Positions 8,758 through 17,196 of a DNA stretch of 64,000 bases are shown here, in pieces. The notes beneath the pieces were generated by a model. That model was not told the DNA's origin. It searched no databases and saw only the letters and a program-made list of their open reading frames with translations. Origin of the DNA: Roseiarcus sp036489975 (GTDB lineage Bacteria; Pseudomonadota; Alphaproteobacteria; Rhizobiales; Beijerinckiaceae); assembly GCA_036489975.1 (NCBI GenBank), contig DASXES010000053.1, positions 1 through 64,000 of the forward strand, read 5' to 3'. Numbering within the stretch: position 1 is the first letter of the stretch; each line of letters opens with the position of its first letter. The translations under genes were made by a program, and so were the position numbers.

Positions 8758-9290
8758 ACGAACGCGCCAACCCCGACGCCTATGGCGTGCTGAGCGAGCC
8801 CGCGACGCTTACCATCCAGCGCATGCTGCCGGGCCCGATCGAGCGGGTCTGGGCCTACATCACCGAAAGCGAGCTGCGCCGCAAATGGCTGGCGTCCGGC
8901 GAGATGGAAATGAAAGTCGGCGCGCCGTTCGAATTCGTCTGGCGCAACAGCGAGCTCACCGATCCGCCCGGCAACCGGCCGGAAGGTTTCGGCGAGGAGC
9001 ACCGGATGGAGAGCCGGATCATCGAGCTCGATCCGCCGCGCAAGCTTGCCTTCACCTGGGGAGCGGAGGACAGCGACGTTTCGTTCGCGCTCGAGCCGAG
9101 GGGCGAGAAGGTGCTGCTCACCGTGGTCCATCGCCGCCTTCCCACTCGCGGCATGATGGTCGGCGTCAGCACTGGCTGGCACGCGCATCTCGACATGCTG
9201 GCCGCCCGCCTGAACGACGAAGAGTCGGAGCCCTTCTGGGACCGGTTCTCGCGGCTGAGAGCCGAATACGACCGGCGCATTCCAGGTTGA
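8754..9290 (+). CDS. SRPBCC / AHSA1-like protein
   Basis: 178 residues. The START-like SRPBCC fold is visible in TIQRMLPGPIERVWAYITES, the GGEF-equivalent KVGAPFEFVW, the RIIELDPPRKLAFTW strand and the final long helix (TGWHAHLDMLAARL). Proteins of this type bind small hydrophobic ligands or modulate Hsp90, and are often encoded directly after ArsR/SdpR regulators, as here. Translation is coupled to the regulator by the ATGA overlap. The ligand is unknown. Confidence 0.85.
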   Translation: MNERANPDAYGVLSEPATLTIQRMLPGPIERVWAYITESELRRKWLASGEMEMKVGAPFEFVWRNSELTDPPGNRPEGFGEEHRMESRIIELDPPRKLAFTWGAEDSDVSFALEPRGEKVLLTVVHRRLPTRGMMVGVSTGWHAHLDMLAARLNDEESEPFWDRFSRLRAEYDRRIPG

Positions 9291-9332
9291 CGAACTCGCG
9301 ACGGACCCGCGCAACAGGCAGGAGACTGATCC

Positions 9333-10121
9333 ATGAACGACATCGTTTCGCGTGAAGAATGGCTGAACGAGCGTCTCAAACTCCTCGAAGAGGAAAAGGA
9401 GTTGACCCGCCTCAGCGACGAAGTGGCGCGGGGACGCCAGGAACTGCCGTGGGTTCGCGTCGAGAAGGCGTATAGGTTCGACACCGAGGACGGGACCGCC
9501 ACGCTCAAGGACCTGTTCCTGGGCCGCTCGCAGCTTCTCGTCTACCACTTCATGTTCGGGCCGGATTACAAGGCGGGCTGTCCGTCCTGCTCGATGATCG
9601 CCGACGGTTTCAACGGCTTCGTCGAGCATCTGGCGAACCATGATGTCGCGCTTTGGGCGGTGTCGCGCGGGCCGCTCGCAAAGTTGCAGGCCTACGAGCG
9701 GCGGATGGGCTGGACGTTCCCCTGGGCCTCATCGTTGGGCGATGACTTCAACTTCGATTTCAATGTCTCGATCACCGAGGACCAGCAGCGCGCCGGCGGC
9801 GTCGAGTACAATTACCGGAAGGGCGACCATCCGCTGACCGCGGCCCAGGTTCCGGAGGGCGTCGCACGGTTCGCGGCGACGTGCGGAACAGACGGGCGCA
9901 CTTACATGCGCGATCGGCCGGGCATGAGCGCTTTCGCGCTTGAAGACGGCGTTGTCCACCATGCCTATTCCACTTATGCGCGCGGCCTGGACGGGCTCTG
10001 GGGCGCTTATCAATGGCTCGATCGCGCGCCTAAAGGTCGCAATGAGAACGGGATCTGGTGGCGCCGCCACGACGAATACGGCGCCGCCGTAGGCCAACTC
10101 AATCAGCCAGCAGGAGCTTAA
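9333..10121 (+). CDS. DUF899 thioredoxin-like protein (first copy)
   Basis: 262 residues of the DUF899 family, distantly thioredoxin-like. Visible landmarks are ELPWVRVEKAYRF near the N-terminus, LLVYHFMFGPDYKAGCPSCS with a CPSC motif at the redox-site position, and GVVHHAYSTYARGLD. The ATG at 9333 has a GGCAGGAGA ribosome-binding site. It stands 42 bp after the SRPBCC gene and 2 bp before its paralogue, in one operon. Function is not established for the family. Thiol redox chemistry is suggested by the CxxC. Confidence 0.85.
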   Translation: MNDIVSREEWLNERLKLLEEEKELTRLSDEVARGRQELPWVRVEKAYRFDTEDGTATLKDLFLGRSQLLVYHFMFGPDYKAGCPSCSMIADGFNGFVEHLANHDVALWAVSRGPLAKLQAYERRMGWTFPWASSLGDDFNFDFNVSITEDQQRAGGVEYNYRKGDHPLTAAQVPEGVARFAATCGTDGRTYMRDRPGMSAFALEDGVVHHAYSTYARGLDGLWGAYQWLDRAPKGRNENGIWWRRHDEYGAAVGQLNQPAGA

Positions 10122-10123
10122 CG

Positions 10124-10873
10124 ATGGACATGCCCAAGATCGTTTCACAGCAGGACTGGAACGCTGCGCGTGAGCAACTGCTTACCAAAGAGAAGGCTAT
10201 GATGCGCGCCCACGACGCGCTGGCCGCCGAGCGGCGGCGAATGCCGTGGATGGCGGTCGACAAGGCTTATGAATTCGTCGGGCCAAACGGAAAGGCGAGC
10301 CTCCTCGACCTGTTCGAGGGCCGTCGGCAATTGATCGTCTATCGCGCCTTCTTCGAGCCCGGCGTGTTAGGCTGGCCCGACCATGCCTGCCGCGGCTGCT
10401 CGCTCGGCGCCGATCAGGTGTCGAATCTTGCGCATTTGAACGCCCGCGACACCACGCTCGCCTACGCCTCCCGCGCGCCGCAGGTGGACATCAAGCGCCT
10501 CAAAGCGCGGATGAGCTGGCGGATGCCCTGGTACACGATCACCGACAGCTTCGACGCCGATTTCGGGGTCGACGAATGGCACGGCCACAACGTCTTCTTC
10601 CGCGACGGCGACAGGATCTTCCGGACCTATTTCATCAACAACCGCGGCGACGAGGCGATGGGCACGGTGTGGAACTATCTCGATGCGACGCCGCTCGGGC
10701 GGCAGGAATTGTGGGAGGATTCGCCCGATGGCTATCCCCAGACGCCGCCATACAAATGGTGGAACTGGCACGACAATTACGAAGCCGAAAAGGCGGTCGA
10801 CCCGCAATGGGCGAAAGTGTCGGATGCGGGCGAGGCGGCGTTCCGGAACAAGGAGGCGAGCGCGCAGCCATGA
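10124..10873 (+). CDS. DUF899 thioredoxin-like protein (second copy)
   Basis: 249 residues, a diverged paralogue of the gene just upstream, sharing the RRMPWMAVDKAYEFVG, LIVYRAFFEPG and GTVWNYLDATPLGR landmarks. The CPSC of the first copy is replaced by CRGC (in HACRGCSLGAD), so both retain a CxxC. ATG 10124 was chosen because it directly follows the upstream stop and opens the conserved N-terminus. Tandem duplication within the ArsR operon is the likely origin. Confidence 0.85.
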   Translation: MDMPKIVSQQDWNAAREQLLTKEKAMMRAHDALAAERRRMPWMAVDKAYEFVGPNGKASLLDLFEGRRQLIVYRAFFEPGVLGWPDHACRGCSLGADQVSNLAHLNARDTTLAYASRAPQVDIKRLKARMSWRMPWYTITDSFDADFGVDEWHGHNVFFRDGDRIFRTYFINNRGDEAMGTVWNYLDATPLGRQELWEDSPDGYPQTPPYKWWNWHDNYEAEKAVDPQWAKVSDAGEAAFRNKEASAQP

Positions 10874-11127
10874 GCGCGATCTCGATCGGCGGCAGGGGTT
10901 GCGGCGCGACGATCAGCCGCGTCGCAGCCGAATGGCTCGGCCTTGCCGCCGCGCCGACCTTCCTGACGATGGCGTTGATGACCACGCTTCTCGGCGGCGG
11001 AGCGGAGCCGCTCTGCTCGGCGGCGCATGCGGGCTCGCCGTTCGAGGGCATGGCGCCGATGTATTTGCTGATGGGCGCCTTTCATGTTGCGCCGTGGCTG
11101 AGGCTGGTCGCGAGTCGGCGGAGGTGA
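10870..11127 (+). CDS. Small membrane protein
   Basis: 85 residues starting at an ATGA overlap with the DUF899 gene. Two hydrophobic stretches are seen (AAAPTFLTMALMTTLLGGG and APMYLLMGAFHVAPWLRLV), joined by a loop with one Cys. I do not recognise a named family. Position as the last gene of the ArsR operon suggests its product serves the same response. It ends 3 bp from the convergent crotonase stop. Confidence 0.6.
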   Translation: MSAISIGGRGCGATISRVAAEWLGLAAAPTFLTMALMTTLLGGGAEPLCSAAHAGSPFEGMAPMYLLMGAFHVAPWLRLVASRRR

Positions 11128-11130
11128 CGG

Positions 11131-11946
11131 CTAGCTCTGCCGCGTGACCTTGGCGGCGCGCTTCTCGAGAAAGTCCTTCAGCCGCTGCTTGGCTTCGCCG
11201 CTCATTTCCGCGATCGCCGCCATCAGCGACTCGGTCAAAAGCCCGCTCGCGGGACTGCTGTCAGCGATGCGCGGCAGCGCATGGAGCACGGCGAAATTGG
11301 TGGCGGCCGTATTGGAGGCGGCCTTGGCGGCGAGCGCCATGGCGGTCTCAAGCCCCTTGCCGTCGTCGACCAGATATTGGGTCGCGCCGGCGCTGTGGCC
11401 TTCCTCCGCGCTCAGGGTCCGCCCGGTCAGCATCATGTCCATCACGCGCGGAACGCCGATCAGGCGGGTGATGCGCACGGATCCGCCGCCGCCGAGAAAA
11501 ATGCCGCGCTGTCCCTCCGGCAGGCCGTAATAGGCCGATCGTTCGGCGATGCGGATATGGGCGGCGGCGGCGAGCTCGAATCCGCCGCCGACCACCGCCC
11601 CGTGCAGCGCGACAATCACCGGGGCGCGGCCGAACTCGATCGCCTCGAAGGCACGATGCCACATGCGCGAATGGAGCACGCCTTCGAGCGGCTCGTGCTG
11701 CCCCGCGACCTCGGAAAGATCGAGGCCGGCAGAAAAATGCGCGCCCTCGCCGGTCAGCACGACGGCGCGGACCTCCGGCGGCAGCTGGGTGAAGAAAGCC
11801 TCGAGCCCGCGCACGGTGACGTCGTCGAGCGCATTGCGCTTCTCCGAGCGCGTGAGCCTGAGATGCGCGATCGCCCCGACCCGGGTCGCCCTCAGCGACT
11901 TCGGCAGCTCGATGTCGATCGGTTGTTCCGCTGTCTCCGCCGTCAT
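11131..11946 (-). CDS. Enoyl-CoA hydratase / crotonase family protein
   Basis: 271 residues from ATG 11946, chosen because GGGAGAAG precedes it. The crotonase fold is clear: LRLTRSEKRNALDD, the oxyanion-hole segment GEGAHFSAGLDL, and the second hole HGAVVGGGFELAAAAHIR, followed by RSAYYGLPEGQRGIFLGGGG. The exact reaction (hydratase, hydratase/lyase or isomerase) cannot be read from the sequence. It starts only 16 bp after soxG on the same strand, so it may be transcribed with the sarcosine oxidase genes. It also shares strand and likely CoA-thioester chemistry with the ligase at 6318-8153. Confidence 0.8.
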   Translation of the reverse strand: MTAETAEQPIDIELPKSLRATRVGAIAHLRLTRSEKRNALDDVTVRGLEAFFTQLPPEVRAVVLTGEGAHFSAGLDLSEVAGQHEPLEGVLHSRMWHRAFEAIEFGRAPVIVALHGAVVGGGFELAAAAHIRIAERSAYYGLPEGQRGIFLGGGGSVRITRLIGVPRVMDMMLTGRTLSAEEGHSAGATQYLVDDGKGLETAMALAAKAASNTAATNFAVLHALPRIADSSPASGLLTESLMAAIAEMSGEAKQRLKDFLEKRAAKVTRQS

Positions 11947-11962
11947 TTGCTTCTCCCTTGCC

Positions 11963-12460
11963 TCACACGCCATCGAGCCAGGCGACGAGCGTCTCCAGCC
12001 ATGACGCTTCGACATGGACGCGGAAGCCCGAGGGCGTCCGCGCTATGAGGCCGCGCAGGCCGAAGACGAGCACGGCCGCTGAGGGCGAACCCGAAGCGAG
12101 ATCAGCCGAGGTCGCCTGCATGAGTGCTTGTGGCGCGTCAACGCCCGAGACCTCGACCGCGGCCCAAGCATCGTCGACGCTGGTCGCGCACCAGCCGTCG
12201 CGCCAGCCGTCCACCACGGAAATGGGCGCGGGCGTCATGAGCAGCGCGCCCGTCCGGCCGATTCGCAATCCATGCGCGCCCGCGGGCGCGAGGGCGTAAA
12301 GGCCAAGCATCGGCGCGCCCGGCGCAATCTCAGTGATGGCGGCCTGGAGATCGCCGGAGATCAGGGTCTGCCCGAGACCGCCGAGCCGCCGCGCATTGAG
12401 CCGCTGCCGGTCGATAAGAAGCTCGCCGCCCCTCGCCGGCGGCCATTCCATCTCACGCAT
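11963..12460 (-). CDS. soxG: Sarcosine oxidase gamma subunit
   Basis: 165 residues from ATG 12460, which overlaps the soxA stop (ATGCGTGA). The sequence is low in motifs, as SoxG proteins are, but position after soxA, length, and the internal segments GAPMLGLYALAP and the C-terminal ASWLETLVAWL fit. Gamma is the small subunit of the heterotetrameric oxidase that converts sarcosine to glycine, with the methyl group passed to tetrahydrofolate. Confidence rests mainly on the operon. Confidence 0.8.
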   Translation of the reverse strand: MREMEWPPARGGELLIDRQRLNARRLGGLGQTLISGDLQAAITEIAPGAPMLGLYALAPAGAHGLRIGRTGALLMTPAPISVVDGWRDGWCATSVDDAWAAVEVSGVDAPQALMQATSADLASGSPSAAVLVFGLRGLIARTPSGFRVHVEASWLETLVAWLDGV

Positions 12461-15299
12461 GGAGCCGCTTTCCCTCTGGATCGAGCGCGACAGGATTTGC
12501 GATCGTCGCGCGCCGCTCGGCGCCGAGATGATAGACGCCGACCGTCTCGCCGATGCGCGATAGTCCCGCTTCGATGAGGCCAAGCGCGATCGGGCGGCCA
12601 AGGCTCGGACTGAAATAGCTCGACGTCACATAGCCCTGCGATCGTCGCGCTCTGCCTTCGCGGATTACGACATGCGCGCCGGTCGGCAGCGGCGCGTCGC
12701 CCCCCGCGACGCTCAGGCCGACCAGTTGCTTGCGGCGCGGGTCGCCGGCGACGGGCATGGAGAGCGCGCGCTTGCCGATATATTCGTCCGCCCGCAAGTC
12801 GCGCGGGCCGGTGACGCCAAGGTCGTGCGGCATGGTGGTCCCGTCGGTGTCCTTGCCGATGACGATAAAGCCTTTCTCCGCCCGCAGCATCATCAGCGCC
12901 TCGAGCCCGAGCAGCCCGCCGCCAAACGCCGGCAGCTTTTCGGCGAGGCGCGCGCGTAAACGCCCGGCGCGGCTGGCCGGAACAGAGAGCTCGTAGGAGC
13001 GGTCGCCAGTGAAGCTCACCCGCGCGATCCTGAGCGGGCCGCGTTCGAACATGGCCGTCGCGAACGCCATGTGCGGCAGGCTCTGATCGTCGAGCGCGAC
13101 GTCAAGGCCGCAGGCCTCGATGAGGTCGCGCGAGCGAGGGCCGGTGACAATGAGCGTCGCCCATTGCGCGGTCGTGTCGTGAATGGCGATGCGGCGAGCA
13201 TCGAATCGATCCTGTCGCCAAAGTTCGAGACGCACGCGCACCGCATCCGTGTGGCCGGACGAACAGGAGACGAGGAAGCGATCTTCGGCGAGGCGCAGCG
13301 TCACCCCGTCGTCGAACACGACGCCCGTTTCCTGCAACACGAAGCCGTAGCGGATCCTGCCGGGCTTAAGCGTGGAAAGACGGTTGTAGCTGTGGAAGTC
13401 GGCGAGCGCGGCGGCGTCCGGGCCGATGATCTCGATCTTGCCGAGCGAGGAGCCGTCGAACAGCGCGACCGCGTCGCGCGCCCGCGCCGCCTCCCGTTCG
13501 ATTGCACGCTCGGGGTCGTGCGGCCCATACCACGCGGGCCTCAGCCACCCGCCATATTCGCGCATCTGTGCGCCGTCGGCGCGATGTGCAGCCTCGAGCG
13601 GCAACCGCCGCAACGGATTGACGAGCGCGCCCCGCCGCCTGCCTGCGATGACCCCCATCGGGATTGGCGCGAAAGGCGGCCGATAGGTGGTCGTCCCCGT
13701 TTCATCAATCGTGCGGCCGGTCAGCGCCGCCATCGCGGCGATCGCGTTGACGTTGGCGGTCTTGCCCTGATCGGTCGCCATGCCAAGCATGGTGTAGCGC
13801 TTGAGGTGCTCGAGTGAGATGTAGCCCTCGCGCGCGGCGAGCGCGACATCCTTCAGCGTCACGTCGTTCTGAAAATCGATCCAGCGCCGCCCTTGGTCGT
13901 CGGCCTTCGGCCAGGTGGCTTGGATCGCGTACTGGCCGGCCGCCGCGTTCGGCCCGGCGACTTCGCCGCCGCCGGCGGCGTGTCCCTCGCGCAAAGCGTC
14001 CGCGAGCGTGAAGGCGCCGTTGGCGGCGCCGGCGACGGACAGGCCCTCGACGCCGCCTGTTGGCACAAGGGCGGCGCGCGTCTCGTCATAGCGCAGCCGC
14101 CCGCGCGCCTGAGCGTAAAGATGCACGGTTGGCGACCAGCCGCCGGAGAGCAGGAGCGTGTCGCAATCGCGCGTCCGCTCGCCGATGCGCACCGCCTCGA
14201 CGCTTCGATTTCCGATGACGCCCTCGATGGCTGCGCCGTGCGTCACTGGCAGCGAGCATGCGGGACCAGAGGCGCGCGAGTCGACAAGCTCGACCTGCGC
14301 ACCGGCTTCGGTCAAGGCCTCCGCGACGGCGTAGGCGCTGTCGTTATTGGTCGCGACGACCACACGCTTGCCGACCAGCACGGCGTAGCGCTTGAGATAG
14401 ACGAGCGCCGCGTCGGCGGACATCACGCCGGGCCGATCATTGTCGGGAACGATGAGCGGCCGCTCGATCGCGCCGGCCGCGATGACGATCTTTTGCGGGC
14501 GGATGCGCCAGAGCGCGTCGGGCTCGGCCATGCGACGCTCCCAGGCGCAGACGAGGTTGCCGTCGTAGACGCCATAAGCCGTCGTTCGCGCCATCACGCG
14601 CCCGCCGGCGGCTTCGACCGCGCGCGCGACGCCCCGCGCCCAGTTGCGCCAGTCTCCACCTTCGATCGCGCCGCCGCGATGGACGAACTGGCCGCCAATC
14701 TCGGCATGGTCGTCAATGAGGAACACTATGCGTCCCGCCCGAGCTGCGGCGCCCGCCGCGGCAAGACCTGCAGGGCCTGCGCCGACGACAAGCAGATCGC
14801 AGCGCGCGTTGAATTGCGGATTGTCGGCTGGTGGGCGGTTGTTCGGATCGACGCGGCCGAGGCCGGCCATGGCGCGGATCGAGCCTTCGAACGTCTCCCA
14901 GCGGGGCCATAAGAAAGTCTTGTAATAGAAGCCCGCCGGCAGGACCGGCGCGAGCCTGTCGATGAGAGCGGCGCGGTCGGCGGCTGCCGTCGGCGCCGCA
15001 TTGACCGAGCGCACGGTGATGTCGTTCGCAAGCGGCTCCGTGGTCGCCCGCAGGTTCGGAATTGTCTTGCCGTCGCGCGCCACGTCGACGATCGCGTTTG
15101 GCTCCTCCGTCCACGCGGCCCAGATTCCGCGCGGCCGGTGGTATTTGAAGCTGCGGCCAACGATTCTGACGCCGTTGGCCAGCAAAGCCGAGGCGATGCT
15201 GTCGCCGGTGAAGCCGAGATACGGCTTGCCGTCGAAGGTGAAGGCGAGGGGCCGACCGCGATCGACGGCGCCGCCGGTCGGCAGCCGAACACTGGTCAA
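12453..15299 (-). CDS. soxA: Sarcosine oxidase alpha subunit
   Basis: 948 residues. The start is TTG 15299, overlapping the soxD stop (TTGA). An open frame runs further upstream but only opposes soxD out of frame. Domains in order: a small 2Fe-2S-ferredoxin-like N-terminal region that in SoxA lacks the cluster (SFKYHRPRGIW), a nucleotide-binding Rossmann fold (GAGPAGLAAAGAAARAG), a second NAD-site region (VVVATNNDSAY), then a GcvT-type folate-binding half from about residue 570 (REYGGWLRPAWYG, GLLGLEALMMLRAEKGFI). It holds the NAD and folate sites of the heterotetramer. Confidence 0.93.
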   Translation of the reverse strand: MTSVRLPTGGAVDRGRPLAFTFDGKPYLGFTGDSIASALLANGVRIVGRSFKYHRPRGIWAAWTEEPNAIVDVARDGKTIPNLRATTEPLANDITVRSVNAAPTAAADRAALIDRLAPVLPAGFYYKTFLWPRWETFEGSIRAMAGLGRVDPNNRPPADNPQFNARCDLLVVGAGPAGLAAAGAAARAGRIVFLIDDHAEIGGQFVHRGGAIEGGDWRNWARGVARAVEAAGGRVMARTTAYGVYDGNLVCAWERRMAEPDALWRIRPQKIVIAAGAIERPLIVPDNDRPGVMSADAALVYLKRYAVLVGKRVVVATNNDSAYAVAEALTEAGAQVELVDSRASGPACSLPVTHGAAIEGVIGNRSVEAVRIGERTRDCDTLLLSGGWSPTVHLYAQARGRLRYDETRAALVPTGGVEGLSVAGAANGAFTLADALREGHAAGGGEVAGPNAAAGQYAIQATWPKADDQGRRWIDFQNDVTLKDVALAAREGYISLEHLKRYTMLGMATDQGKTANVNAIAAMAALTGRTIDETGTTTYRPPFAPIPMGVIAGRRRGALVNPLRRLPLEAAHRADGAQMREYGGWLRPAWYGPHDPERAIEREAARARDAVALFDGSSLGKIEIIGPDAAALADFHSYNRLSTLKPGRIRYGFVLQETGVVFDDGVTLRLAEDRFLVSCSSGHTDAVRVRLELWRQDRFDARRIAIHDTTAQWATLIVTGPRSRDLIEACGLDVALDDQSLPHMAFATAMFERGPLRIARVSFTGDRSYELSVPASRAGRLRARLAEKLPAFGGGLLGLEALMMLRAEKGFIVIGKDTDGTTMPHDLGVTGPRDLRADEYIGKRALSMPVAGDPRRKQLVGLSVAGGDAPLPTGAHVVIREGRARRSQGYVTSSYFSPSLGRPIALGLIEAGLSRIGETVGVYHLGAERRATIANPVALDPEGKRLHA

Positions 15300-15559
15300 G
15301 ACGCAGGCCTCGCCGACGCTTCGCTCGCGACGACCGCGTTGGTCGCCGTGTCGCGGCTCATTGCGAACATTTCCATGCAGGTGAGATGCAGCCAGATCTC
15401 GCGCGTTTCCCCTTTTGGATTGGCGTTGAACCAGAGGTAGCCCGCCCATTCGGCGTCGCTGACCGAGCCAGCAGGCTCGGGCCGCGCCTTCGGTTCGCCG
15501 ACATAGTGAAATTCGGTTTCGTCGCGCGGCCCGCAGAAAGGGCAGGGGAAGATTTGCAT
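15296..15559 (-). CDS. soxD: Sarcosine oxidase delta subunit
   Basis: 87 residues with the zinc-binding pattern of SoxD: CPFC at residues 6-9 and HLTC at 58-61, all four ligands present. It precedes soxA with a TTGA overlap and follows an ABM-domain gene by 8 bp. Length is normal for the family. Confidence 0.93.
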   Translation of the reverse strand: MQIFPCPFCGPRDETEFHYVGEPKARPEPAGSVSDAEWAGYLWFNANPKGETREIWLHLTCMEMFAMSRDTATNAVVASEASARPAS

Positions 15560-15567
15560 GGGCGCGC

Positions 15568-15900
15568 CTAGGCGGCCTGATCGCGCGGGTTCTTGATCGT
15601 CTGAAGGACCTCGAAGCCCTCAAACTCGGGATGGCCGAGATAAAGCGGCTTGTTGGCGCCGGCGTCGCGGTGGGCGGCGCGAAAATGTTCGGACTGCGTC
15701 CAGGCGGTGAAGGCGTCCTTGCTCGCCCAGACGGTGTGCGACGAATAGAGCACGTGATCGTCGCGCTCGGGCCCGCGCAAAAGATGAAACTCGAGGAAGC
15801 CCGGCACGCGGTCGAGATGGGTGTCGCGCGAGAGCCACACATGTTCGAACGCGCTCTCGGCGCCCTTCATGACCTTGAAGCGATTCATGGCGATATACAT
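15568..15900 (-). CDS. ABM-domain (antibiotic biosynthesis monooxygenase-like) protein
   Basis: 110 residues with the dimeric alpha+beta barrel ABM pattern: MNRFKVMKGAESAFEHVW, PGFLEFHLLRGPE and the YSSHTVWASKDAFTAWTQS helix. Such small proteins include heme-degrading monooxygenases (IsdG/HmuQ type) and quinol or polyketide oxygenases. It lies between soxB and soxD, separated by 42 and 8 bp, where a standard soxBDAG operon has no gene. It has its own ribosome-binding site (AAGGGAAA). What it does for sarcosine catabolism is unknown. Confidence 0.75.
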   Translation of the reverse strand: MYIAMNRFKVMKGAESAFEHVWLSRDTHLDRVPGFLEFHLLRGPERDDHVLYSSHTVWASKDAFTAWTQSEHFRAAHRDAGANKPLYLGHPEFEGFEVLQTIKNPRDQAA

Positions 15901-15942
15901 GGCGATTTCCCTTTCATGGGTTCAGCCCCAATCGTATCACGC

Positions 15943-17196
15943 CTAATGCTCGATGCCGGAGCCCGCAGCCTCATCGATGAGGCGCCCGGCGGCGAAGCGC
16001 GAGAGGTCGAAGGGACGGCTGATCTCGTGGTGGGCGCCGGTCGCGAGCAGATGCGCGAGCAGCGTGCCGCCGGCGGGAATGGCCTTGAAGCCGCCGGTGC
16101 CCCAGCCGCAATTCAGAAAGACGCCGTTCGTCGGCGAAGGCCCGATGATGGGGGAGGAGTCGGGAACGACGTCGACGATTCCGCCCCATTGGCGCATAAG
16201 CTTCAATTGGCCGAACGCCGGGAACATCTCGAGCAGGCCGGAGAGAACCAGTTCCTGCATCGGCGGCGAGCCGCGCTGGCCGTATGAGGGGATGCGGTCG
16301 AGGCCGCCGCCGAACACGATCTCCCCTTTATCCGACTGGCTGGCGTAGACGCCAGTGCCCAGATGCAGAACGACAATGTCGAGGCAGGGCTTGACCGGCT
16401 CGCTGACCATCGCCTGCAATGTGTAGGAGTGGATCGGAAGCTTCACGCCCGCTTTCGCCATCAGCTGCGACGAGTGACCGGCGACCGCGACGCCGATCGC
16501 CTCGGCGCGAATCTCGCCTAGCGTTGTTTCGACGCCGACGCAGGCGCCGTTCTGCATGATGAAGCCGGTCGCCTCGCAAGTCTCGACAATGTCGACGCCG
16601 AGCCGGTCGGCCGCGCGTGCATAGCCCCAGGCGACCGCGTCGTGGCGGGCGACGCCGCCGCGCCGCTGCCAGACGCCGCCATTCGGCAGATAGCGGGAAT
16701 CGAGCGAGCGGGTCATCAGCGGCAGCTTTTCGCGCACCTCGTTCGGGCCCCAGAGCTCCGCGTCGACGCCGTTGAGTTGCATCGCATTGGCGAGGCGCGC
16801 GGCGATCTCGAGCTGGGCTGGGGTGTGGGCGAGATTGAGGATGCCGCGCTGGCTCAGCATCACGTTGAAATTGAGCTCGCGCGACAGGCCCTCATAGAGG
16901 CGGAGCGCGAGATCATAGAGAGCGACCGACTCCGGATAAAAATAGTTCGAGCGCAGGATGGTGGTGTTGCGACCTGTGTTGCCGCCGCCGAGCCATCCCT
17001 TCTCGATCACGCAGACGCGCGGGCGTTTGTGAGTCCTGGCAAGATAGTAAGCGGTCGCGAGCCCATGGCCGCCGCCGCCGACGATGACGAAGTCGTAAGC
17101 GGGCTTAGGCTTCGCCTTGCGCCACGCCTGCGGCCAGCCCTTGTGGCCGACCAAGCCTTGGCGAACGAGGGCGAAGGCCGAATAGCGTCCGCTCAT
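15943..17196 (-). CDS. soxB: Sarcosine oxidase beta subunit
   Basis: 417 residues. The FAD Rossmann motif FVIVGGGGHGLATAYYLA is at about 36-53, followed by NTGRNTTILRSNYFYPES typical of SoxB. The His in GVARHDAVAW (residue 185) aligns by context with the known covalent FMN site. The C-terminal ILNCGWGTGGFKAIPAGG-like end is also characteristic. Beta carries the site where sarcosine is oxidised. ATG 17196 overlaps the upstream TetR stop (ATGA), linking regulator and enzyme genes. Confidence 0.95.
   Translation of the reverse strand: MSGRYSAFALVRQGLVGHKGWPQAWRKAKPKPAYDFVIVGGGGHGLATAYYLARTHKRPRVCVIEKGWLGGGNTGRNTTILRSNYFYPESVALYDLALRLYEGLSRELNFNVMLSQRGILNLAHTPAQLEIAARLANAMQLNGVDAELWGPNEVREKLPLMTRSLDSRYLPNGGVWQRRGGVARHDAVAWGYARAADRLGVDIVETCEATGFIMQNGACVGVETTLGEIRAEAIGVAVAGHSSQLMAKAGVKLPIHSYTLQAMVSEPVKPCLDIVVLHLGTGVYASQSDKGEIVFGGGLDRIPSYGQRGSPPMQELVLSGLLEMFPAFGQLKLMRQWGGIVDVVPDSSPIIGPSPTNGVFLNCGWGTGGFKAIPAGGTLLAHLLATGAHHEISRPFDLSRFAAGRLIDEAAGSGIEH

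Noticed and set aside
15300..15842. N-terminal extension of soxA
   Set aside because: The frame is open but it overlies soxD and the ABM gene out of frame. The TTG at 15299 gives the conserved SoxA N-terminus and a TTGA overlap.
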